This document shows, in pieces, positions 32,820 to 41,575 of a stretch of 41,575 bases of DNA. The notes beneath the pieces are model-generated. The model did no database searches, had not been told where the DNA came from, and was given only the letters and a program-made list of their open reading frames with translations. Source of the DNA: Mycoplasmoidaceae bacterium (GTDB lineage Bacteria > Bacillota_I > Bacilli_A > Mycoplasmatales > Mycoplasmoidaceae); NCBI GenBank assembly GCA_024427125.1, contig JAKSVN010000006.1, forward strand, positions 1 to 41,575, read 5' to 3'. Within the stretch, counting starts at the first letter, position 1. Every line of letters starts with the position of its first letter. The translations under genes and the position numbers were made by a program.

Positions 32820-33969
32820 ATCAGCTTTAAAATATTCAAACATAAAAGCTAATGATACCGCTTCATCTGCCGGTAGTCCATTTTGAGGTAGTAAAAATAG
32901 TAACAAGAAAACACTATTTAAATCAATAATGAAGCAAGTATGAAGATGGACTAAAATTGCCATTTTCTTATTTATGATGTTAATGGGTCTATGAGGTTGT
33001 TTCCAAACAATGATCGAACCTGAAGTAGGACAAAATTCTGCTTTAGGACAAGGTTTGGAATTTGGTTTCCCTTTCGGTAGTACTGGCGATTATCGTTTTG
33101 ATTTACAAATGGCAGCAGGCGCCTCGCAATATAACACTCTAACTTCATGAGGCATTGCTGCTAAGGGGTGCCATAGTCCATTTTATGCATTCTTTGTATG
33201 GCCAGCTGCATGAATTGTCACTCAATTTATGTGAAAAACTAAACCATGAGTAGGTGGTTTAAATGCATTGCTAGCAATTTTCTTACTATTACTTTTTATT
33301 CGTATATTGACAATGGCCATTTCTTTAAAATCAACATTCCAAAACGAAAAGATGACAGAAGTTCAAGGACAAATAGCTGAAATTAATGCCAAATATAAAG
33401 ACGCTAAGGATGCGCAGTCAAAACAAATGAAGCAACAAGAAATAATGGCTTTATACAATAAAAACAATATTAAGCCATTTGCTGCTTTTGAACAAATGTT
33501 CTTAACATTACCTATTTTCTTGATTATCTACAGAGTAGTAACTATAGTTAGACCAATTAAGGTAACTGTATTGTTTAATATTTGAAACTTTGCTCTTTCT
33601 CCATTAACTCAAATCTTTAGTAACTTTACTAATGGAGGATGAACTTACATTTTCTTCCTACTATTAGTTATTGCTAGTCAGATCTTCTCAATGAAGATGC
33701 CACAAGCATTTGCTCAAAAAAGAAATAGGACAGCTAACACTTCATCTGATGCTGGCAAAAAACAATACAAGAAGACACAAAGAACACAAAACATCTTTAT
33801 GATAGTAATGTGCGTTATCGTTGCTTTCTCTGCTGTGGGTGTAGGTTTATATTGGTTATTGAACTCATTATTTACAGTTCTACAAGCATGAATTATCCAC
33901 ATTTTAATAACTAGAAGAAAAACAAAAGAAAAACAATCTGGTGCTAGACTAGTTACATTTGATATCTAA
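32809..33969 (+). CDS. yidC: Membrane protein insertase YidC/Oxa1
   Basis: YidC inserts proteins into the cell membrane alone or with SecYEG. ATG 32809 lies within the rnpA end. The 386 residues include many TGA-Trp codons, an N-terminal helix followed by the lipobox-like LWGC, then [20 protein letters not shown] with an amphipathic cytoplasmic hairpin ([16 protein letters not shown]), and core helices [30 protein letters not shown] and [13 protein letters not shown]. The tail is basic. Its TAA overlaps the rsmA ATG. Confidence 0.93.
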
Positions 33970-34775
33970 TGAGGAATATTAAAAGTTTTCTAAAGAAAAA
34001 TAAGTTTTTGCCTTCAAAGAAAATGGGGCAAAACTTTTTATCAAATCCTATAGTGATTGATGAAATTTGTGAACGCATTCCCAAATTAGACCAATATGAT
34101 TGCATTTTAGAAATTGGGCCAGGGCTTGGGGCAATTACTCAATATCTATCCCAACAAAGTAAGCCGTTAATATGTGTTGAATTGGATAAGCGTCTTTATG
34201 CTAATCTCTATCAACAATATAAAATGAAATCCAATATTAATTTGATAAACGACGATTTTTTAAATATTGATTTAGATAAACTTTGTTTGCGATACAAAAA
34301 CATAATTGTGATTGCAAACATACCATATTCAATTACAACACCAATCATCTTAAAATGCTTAGGCTGTGATAAGATTAAAACCCTTTATATTATGGTTCAA
34401 AAAGAAGTAGCAGACAAATGGGTATATAGCAAAACTAGCAACAGAAATGCTGCTACTAACATAATCAATTATTATTTCGATATTAAAAAGATTATGACAA
34501 TTAAAAATACAAATTTTGTTCCAGCACCAAAAGTTGATTCTGCAATGGTGTTATTAAATAAAAAAACCAAAGAACCATATGATCCAGAATTTTATAAATT
34601 TATTCGTCCCTTCTTTTTAGCAAAAAGAAAGAAACTTTTAAACAATTTACCGTTTGGTATCAATAAACAACAAATTACATCTTGTTTACTTGAATGAGGT
34701 TTTGATTCTAATGTAAGAGCAGAAGCATTAGATTACAATCATTGAAAAAAGTTGTATAAATTATTTGTAAGATAG
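33969..34775 (+). CDS. rsmA: 16S rRNA dimethyladenosine transferase
   Basis: RsmA (KsgA) dimethylates two adjacent adenines near the 3' end of 16S rRNA. The 268-residue protein has KKMGQNFLSNPIVIDEI, the SAM-binding ILEIGPGLGAITQYLS, CVELDKRL, and the catalytic VIANIPYSITTPII (NIPY motif). The C-terminal helical domain includes AKRKKLLNNLP and needs TGA codons at 34695-34697 and 34744-34746 as Trp. It overlaps the yidC stop by one base and ends one base before ispE. Loss of this enzyme gives kasugamycin resistance in other bacteria. Confidence 0.95.
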
Positions 34776-34776
34776 T

Positions 34777-35529
34777 ATGAAAATTAAGGCCTATCCTAAA
34801 ATTAATCTTTGTTTAAAAGTCTATAAAGGTTTATATGAATCTAAGCACAGAATAGATTCGGTGATGATGTTATATAAAAAAATGTATGACAGCATTTATA
34901 TCAAAAAAGCACACGATCTATACATTTCATATGATGATAATGGTAAAGATGTATGTATTTCCGATTGCTTAGTAAGTAAAGCTTTGAATTATTTGCGTTA
35001 CAAATACAATATCGATATTGGCTATGTCATTAAAATAGTTAAAAGAATTCCTTTTGGTTCTGGTTTGGGTGGGGGTTCAGCAGATGCTGCTGCAGTGATG
35101 AATTTTGTTTTGTCTAAACATAGCGATATTCAATTAGATCTTAAAGAAATTGCTATAGAATTAGGCAGTGACTTACCATTTTTTCTATCACGATATGATT
35201 TAGCAAGAGTTAAAAATATTGGAGAACTAGTTTCACCAATTTATAACTGAAAACCTAAAATTGATCTGCATTTCACACCAATCGTTTGTTCAACCACAAA
35301 AGTTTTTGCCTCATTAGAACATGATGCAGATTATGTTTCAAAAGTTAATGTTGACCATATAGTTCATAATCACTTATATAAACAACATTTATCAAATGTT
35401 GTTTATAATGATTTAACTAAATATATAATACAAAATTATAAAGAGTTATACGAAGTGTATAAGCAATACCCTAATCGCAGTTTTTTCACTGGGTCGGGAC
35501 CAACTATCGTAACTCTAAAGGATAAGTAG
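34777..35529 (+). CDS. ispE: 4-diphosphocytidyl-2-C-methyl-D-erythritol kinase
   Basis: IspE phosphorylates CDP-methylerythritol in the MEP isoprenoid pathway. The 250-residue GHMP kinase begins MKIKAYPKINLCLKVY and has the ATP loop RIPFGSGLGGGSADAAAVM, SDLPFFL and the late glycine motif FFTGSGPTIV. TGA at 35248-35250 is Trp. It is shorter than most IspE (about 280-300), mainly through tighter loops, but all three GHMP motifs are present. It lies between rsmA and gltX without gaps; the rsmA-ispE pairing is common in Firmicutes. Confidence 0.88.
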
Positions 35530-36975
<1,446 letters not shown>

Positions 36976-36984
36976 AATAATTGG

Positions 36985-36990
36985 TATACT
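36985..36990 (+). promoter_or_regulatory. -10 box of rpoE
   Basis: TATACT lies 20 bases before the ATG, with GGAAAG as ribosome site between. gltX has no obvious terminator, so read-through is possible. Confidence 0.5.
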
Positions 36991-37010
36991 TAATTAGATA
37001 GGAAAGAACT

Positions 37011-37484
37011 ATGGAAAATAAACAAATCATTACTTTAGCATATGAATTAGCTAAAACTAAATACAAAAATAAACCATTCACTTTTGAACAACTATGAAGT
37101 GATCTAGTTAAAAAGGCAAGACTAGATGAAGATGAACAAAAAATTGTTGGTCATGTTTATACATGTATGTTACAAGACCACAGATTTATCTTTATTGGTA
37201 ATCATGAATGAAAAGTTAGAGAATTTTTAAAACAAGATGAACAAGCAGCACTAAATCATGCTTTGTATGACTTTAAACAAGAACAAGAAGCTGAAGCAAA
37301 ACGTTTAGCAGATCTAAATGATAAAGCAATGTTCGAACAAGAAGCATACTATGATGAAGAAGATCTAGAAGCTATGCATAAAGAATATAAAGAAAAACTT
37401 ATGCATGATGTTGATGAAGAAGATGAAGAGCCAACTTTAGAACAAGAAACAGAACCAGAAGAAGACGAAGAAGATGCTGAATAA
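37011..37484 (+). CDS. rpoE: RNA polymerase delta subunit
   Basis: The delta subunit, specific to Firmicutes and Mollicutes, speeds recycling of RNA polymerase. The 157-residue protein has a folded N-terminal HARE-HTH-type domain (ITLAYELAKT, then FTFEQLWSDLVKKA, with FIFIGNHEWKVRE) and a long acidic tail (DEEDEEPTLEQETEPEEDEE). The full frame from ATG 37011 needs TGA at 37095-37097 and 37209-37211 as Trp. The layout is the normal one for RpoE. It is monocistronic with a terminator that overlaps the stop. Confidence 0.93.
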
Positions 37485-37494
37485 GCATCTTTTA
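37472..37494 (+). terminator. rpoE terminator
   Basis: Arms AGATGCT and AGCATCT flank GAATA and include the TAA stop; TTTATTTTT follows. Confidence 0.75.
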
Positions 37495-37520
37495 TTTTTG
37501 TTATTAAATAATAACAAAAA
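37495..37520. repeat. Second AT-rich hairpin in the rpoE-fba spacer
   Basis: Arms TTTTTGTTATT and AATAACAAAAA are perfect around AAAT. It follows the rpoE terminator at once and lies 31 bases before fba. It may back up termination or mark the fba promoter. Confidence 0.5.
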
Positions 37521-37550
37521 TAATAATAAAATATAAGTAGGAGAACTTAT

Positions 37551-38459
37551 ATGGGGTTTTTAAATATTTTCAAAAGACATAAAAGCAAGTTAGTTAACAT
37601 GCAAGATATGTTAGCTAAAGCAGCAGCAGGACATTATGCTGTCCCTGCTATTAATATTAACAATCTTGAATGAATAGGTGCAGTATTAGATGCTGCTGAG
37701 CAAACTAAATCACCTCTTATTCTTGGTGTTTCATCTGGAGCAGCTAAATATATGTTTGGATGAAAAAACGTAGTAGACATGGTTGAAAACGTTATGAGAA
37801 CTAAGAAAATTACAGTTCCAGTAGCATTGCATGTAGACCATGGATCATATGAAGCATGCAAAGAGGCATTAAAAGCTGGCTTTAGTTCAGTTATGTTCGA
37901 TGGTTCTAAATTACCATTCAATGAAAATTTAACTAAAACTAAAGAGATCGTTGCTTTAGCAAAAAAGAAAAAAGCAACAGTTGAAGCTGAAGTTGGTGGT
38001 ATTGGTGGTAGTGAAAACGGTGTAACATCCAATGGCGAGATAGCTAATGTTGGAGAATGTGCATGTATGGCAGCACAAACCGAAATATGTTGTTTAGCTG
38101 CTGGAATTGGAAACATTCATGGTATCTATCCAAAAGATTGAAAAGGATTAAATTTCAAGAAGTTGGAAGAAATATCTACAGCAGTTAATAAAAAGCCACT
38201 TGTATTACACGGTGGCACAGGAATACCTGAAGATCAAATTAGAAAAGCCATAGATTTAGGTATTTGTAAAATTAACGTTAATACTGAATGTCAATTATCT
38301 TTTGCTGCTGCAACAAGAGAATATGTTGAAGCTAAAAAAGATTTAGATAAAAAAGCAAAAGGCTTTGACCCAAGAAAGTTATTAAAACCCGGAACAGAAG
38401 CTATTAAGCAAACTGTTATTGAAAAGATCAAAATGTTTGGCTCACAAAATAGAGCTTAA
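37551..38459 (+). CDS. fba: Fructose-bisphosphate aldolase, class II
   Basis: Fba cleaves fructose 1,6-bisphosphate in glycolysis, using zinc. The 302-residue protein shows GHYAVPAINI, the zinc site ALHVDHGSYEAC, a conserved EAEVGGIGGSE, IGNIHGIYP and the phosphate site LHGGTGIPEDQI, then KINVNTEC. ATG 37551 (TAGGAG upstream) adds about 10 basic residues (FKRHKSK) before the usual N-terminus LVNMQDML; ATG 37599 is an alternative but lacks a ribosome site. TGA-Trp codons include 38139-38141. ychF follows after 6 bases. Confidence 0.94.
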
Positions 38460-38465
38460 TAAATT

Positions 38466-39563
38466 ATGAATTTATTTGTTGGCATAGTCGGCCTACCAAA
38501 TGTAGGCAAATCAACTTTATTTAATGCGATTACTAATTCACAAGTTGAAGCAGCTAATTATCCATTTGCAACAATTGAACCAAATGTTGGTATTGTTGCA
38601 GTGCCTGATAAAAGATTGACTGCCTTATCTTCACTTATTAATCCCGCCAAGACAACACCCGCTATTTGTAGGTTTGTTGATATTGCTGGATTAGTTAAAG
38701 GTGCTAGTAAAGGTGAAGGATTAGGTAATCAATTTTTAGCCAATATTAGAGAAGCTGATGCAATATGCCATGTAGTTCGATGTTTTGCAAATAAAGATAT
38801 TACTCATGTGTACAACTCAGTAGATCCAAAGCGAGATGTAGAAATTATTAACTTAGAGTTAATTGTCTCTGATTTAGATGTTGTTAATAAGAAAATAGAA
38901 AAAGTTCATAGAAAAGCAATGTCTGGAGACAAAGAAGCTAAGTTTCTAGATGATTTATATGCTAAAGTGCAAAAGCAACTAATGGATAACAAGTTAGTGA
39001 AAGATTTGCAATTTAACGAAGATGAACTAAAGCAAATTAAATTAGATAACTTTTTAACATTTAAACCAACATTGTTTATTGCAAATGTTGATGAAGCAAG
39101 CATTGCTCATCCAGAAAACAATCAATATCTTAAGCAACTTAAAGATTGTTGTAAAAAAGATGACATTATTGTTCCTATTTCTGCACAAATAGAATACGAG
39201 ATATCTAAATTGTCTAATGAAGATAAGATTCCATTTATGGAAGATTTAGGTCTAAAAGAAACGGGTTTATCAGCTGTTATAGTTCAAGCATATAAATTAT
39301 TAAACTTATCAAGCTTCTTTACTTATGGTAAAGACGAAGTTAAAGCTTGAACATTCGTTAATGGTATGACTGCGCCAGAATGTGCAGGATTAATTCATAG
39401 TGATATTCAAAAAGGATTTATTCGTGCTGAAGTAATGAATAGTTCAGATTTAATTAATCTTAAGTCTGAAAACGAGGTAAAAGCTAAGGGTTTACTTCGT
39501 GTAGAAGGAAAAGATTACATTATTAAGGATGGAGATGTAGTTTACTTCAGATTCAATGTATAG
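38466..39563 (+). CDS. ychF: Ribosome-binding ATPase YchF
   Basis: YchF/OLA1 is a TRAFAC-class P-loop protein that binds ribosomes and prefers ATP. The 365 residues show [49 protein letters not shown] (DxxG), and ATP-specific TLFIANVDE in place of NKxD. The C-terminal TGS-like domain holds [13 protein letters not shown] and [13 protein letters not shown] at 39348-39350 is Trp. There is no Shine-Dalgarno, so translation may depend on fba. Confidence 0.95.
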
Positions 39564-39572
39564 GAGGATGTT

Positions 39573-40199
39573 ATGGCAAAAATTAATGCACTTAGATCAC
39601 AAAGAGGATGAATAGAAGTTATTTGTGGACCAATGTTCTCAGGTAAGTCAGAAGAATTATTAAGAAGAATTGGCCTTCTTAAGTTTTCTGAAGTCAAATA
39701 TTTATTATTCAGTCCAGCAACAGACACTAGATCAGGTTTAATGAGAGCTAAAAGTAGAGATGGTAGAGTTGTTGAATCTATTTCTGTTAATAATTCAAGA
39801 GAAATTATTGATAAGATAAATGCAGATACGAACGATGTTCAAGTAATTGCCATTGATGAAGCCCAATTCTTTGATGAAGAATTACCAGAAGTTTGTAATT
39901 ATCTAGCTAACAATGAATATATTGTTATAGTAGCTGGTCTTGATATGGATTCATGAGGAAGACCATTCCCTCCTATGATGAAATTGCTAGTTTATGCTGA
40001 AAAGGTAACTAAACTGAAAGCAATTTGTACTAATTGTGGTGCAACAGCATCCTACACAAGTCATATCAATCCTAGACCTATGGAAGAAAGAATTTTTGTA
40101 GGCGACAAAAATGAATATACTGCACTATGCAGACATTGTCATAGTCAGAGCAAATTAAACTATAATAACTTTCCAAAGGTAAAAAAAGCTAAAATATAA
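39573..40199 (+). CDS. tdk: Thymidine kinase
   Basis: Tdk phosphorylates thymidine (and deoxyuridine) for DNA synthesis. ATG 39573 follows TAGGAGG. The 208-residue type-II kinase has the P-loop VICGPMFSGKSEELLRR, VIAIDEAQFFDE, the lasso region GLDMDSWGRPF, and structural zinc ligands CTNC and CRHCH. TGA-Trp codons are at 39609-39611 and 39954-39956. It complements the de novo pyr operon with salvage. Confidence 0.95.
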
Positions 40200-40218
40200 T
40201 GATAGAAAAGGATAAGTT

Positions 40219-41508
40219 ATGAATTACCCATTAGATTCACTTGTATATATAGCTCCCATCTTATTTATTGTAATGATGGTGGCTTTTCCAGTAATTGGAG
40301 TATTTGGAGGATGAAAAAGAGCTGCTTATTGAGGTGGCGGTAACTTTATATTCTATATTATTGGGATGATTATTTGAATTACATGTAATCAAGCAATGTC
40401 CGGTTCCGTTGTAGGGCTAATCAAAGGAATTATTGGACAAAAGTTTGATGGAGATCTTTCTAAAATAGCTGCTTCTGTGTTAGCGCCTATTTACTTTATT
40501 GGTGTTGTATTTATATCTAATATTATTCTTGTTATCAACTATTATGCATGGTTTAAACGTGTGGCAGGTTTGAGTAAGTATAAAACAGTTAAGAAAACAT
40601 CATCTAAAGGTGTTGTAACTAAAAGCAAAGTTCAAGTGCAACACAATTATTCTACAAAGTACAAAGTAATGAATATGGTAGTCGGTGGCGTTGGAATGGG
40701 GATGCTAATGTTACCTACAACATTTGCATCAACAAATGCTTTATTCTTTACTACTACATCATATAAGACAAGAGCAAAAAATAAATTTGCTGCGGGAGTT
40801 TATGCAGCAACTGTTGGTTCAGATTACACAATAGATTGATTATCATACTATAGTAATGCAAACGATACAGCAAAAGATTTTGATGCACTATTTGCCGCTT
40901 TAGATATGTATAAGGTTAAAGTTGATTTTATTCCACCAGGTGGTTCAGCCGAAGATGTTAAACACGAAACATTAATGGAAGCTTTAGCAGACACATTTAA
41001 TGTCGGTTTAGGAAACATTAACGGAAGCACAATGGATTATAAAGACCCTGCTGATAGAGAGACAATTGTGAATGCTGTTAATAATATTACTGATTCATGG
41101 AATTGACTTATTGATCAAGCCGGACCTGCCATGTCGGCGCTATTTAATTCAGATAATGCAACAGAGGTAGTTAGTGATTTTGTTGCAAATATGGCAAGTT
41201 CTTCCTTGTCAGATGATTTAAAGATAACTGAAGAGAATATCAAAAATTATTTAGGAGACCCTGATACTGGATACGAAGGTATATTTAAAACTCTACTAAA
41301 AGAATATCAAAATGATCCACAGGGTGAGGGACAGGGTGAGTTTCACGATATTCAACACATTGATGTTACCCAAAAAGCTTATGATAATATGGTAAATGCT
41401 ATTTCAAATTTATATCAATGAGAAGAAACAGAAGACTTTAAAAAAGAAGATTACATTGGTGCATTTAGTGAATGTATGAACGATTTGTTAGGTTTGTTGT
41501 TTTGCTAA
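40219..41508 (+). CDS. Membrane protein of unknown function with large extracellular-type C-terminal domain
   Basis: The frame begins at ATG 40219 (AAAGGA upstream) and passes six or more TGA-Trp codons, giving 429 residues. Hydrophobic segments near the start are YIAPILFIVMMVAFPVIGVF, NFIFYIIGMIIWI and LAPIYFIGVVFISNIILVI, then a basic loop (KTVKKTSSKGVVTKSK) and VVGGVGMGMLMLPTTFA. The last 250 residues are soluble, acidic and helical (KDFDALFAAL, ALADTFNVGLGN). I recognise no family. Topology suggests an anchored protein with its acidic domain outside. Confidence 0.75.
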
Positions 41509-41523
41509 ATAAAAAAGAGGTTT

Positions 41524-41575
41524 ATGCAGTGAACCCCATTTCGGGTACTGCAAAAAAACTTAAAAGAAATTAGGA
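41524..41575 (+). CDS. Possible start of a further gene, truncated by window edge
   Basis: ATG 41524 opens a frame to the edge (MQWTPFRVLQKNLKEIR) if TGA at 41530-41532 is Trp. AAAGAGG ends only 3 bases upstream, which is short for a ribosome site. The first codons form a GC-rich hairpin. Too little is present to name a product; it may instead be a non-coding RNA element. Confidence 0.35.
41525..41552. repeat. GC-rich hairpin overlapping a possible start codon
   Basis: TGCAGT pairs with ACTGCA, and inside an asymmetric loop CCC pairs with GGG around ATTTC. A run of A, not T, follows on the plus strand, so it is not a plus-strand terminator. Confidence 0.5.

Noticed and set aside
41525..41552. 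Terminator after the 40219-41508 gene
   Set aside because: The stem is followed by A residues on the plus strand. A terminator would need T residues.

Overview
The window reads as low-GC Mollicute chromosome using genetic code 4. Universal genes such as gyrB, gyrA, dnaN, secA, uvrB, gltX and yidC are intact only if in-frame TGA is read as tryptophan. Gene content (arginine deiminase pathway, BspA-like surface protein, lipoproteins, a polysaccharide lyase, an MEP-pathway kinase) suggests a host-associated, mucosal Mycoplasma/Malacoplasma-type organism. The genus is an inference; I cannot place it without a tree. All coordinates below are for full code-4 reading frames.

Layout. 3-2069: C-terminal part of a large surface protein with InlB-like and BspA-type leucine-rich repeats. 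2175-2570 (minus): tmRNA. 2682-2766: two inverted repeats and a -10 box leading into yaaA-gyrB-gyrA (2773-7513). 7546-8481 (minus): an unknown eight-helix membrane protein. 8564-13862: a compact pyrimidine operon, pyrC-pyrK-pyrD-pyrF-pyrE-pyrB, whose PyrB carries a PyrI-like zinc domain. 13916-14575: a lipoprotein. 14603-16878 (minus): guaC and an acyltransferase-3 membrane protein. 16922-18103: a CofE-like gamma-glutamyl ligase. 18125-23395 (minus): arcA-arcB-arcC followed without a gap by a family 8 polysaccharide lyase lipoprotein. 23473-28953 (minus): a DUF948-like protein, secA, uvrB and a small membrane protein. 29066-29674: a divergent sigma-factor-like protein. 29675-32260 (minus): dnaN and dnaA with probable oriC between them. 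32333-36975: rpmH-rnpA-yidC-rsmA-ispE-gltX. 37011-41508: rpoE, fba, ychF, tdk and an unknown membrane protein. A further gene may begin at 41524.

How the parts may fit. The pyrimidine operon has every step from carbamoyl phosphate and aspartate to UMP, but no carbamoyl-phosphate synthetase is visible here. The arc operon makes carbamoyl phosphate from arginine through ArcA and ArcB, and ArcC turns it into ATP. One pool of carbamoyl phosphate could therefore feed both ATP and UMP synthesis. The lyase gene starts on the stop codon of arcC, which ties breakdown of host glycosaminoglycan to the arginine energy operon. Thymidine kinase adds nucleoside salvage and GuaC adds purine interconversion.

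The ancestral replication cluster is split. rpmH-rnpA-yidC and dnaA-dnaN are together at the probable origin, while yaaA-gyrB-gyrA lie about 22 kb from dnaN, in opposite orientation and without recF. Several promoters sit so close to the start codon that the mRNAs should be leaderless or nearly so.
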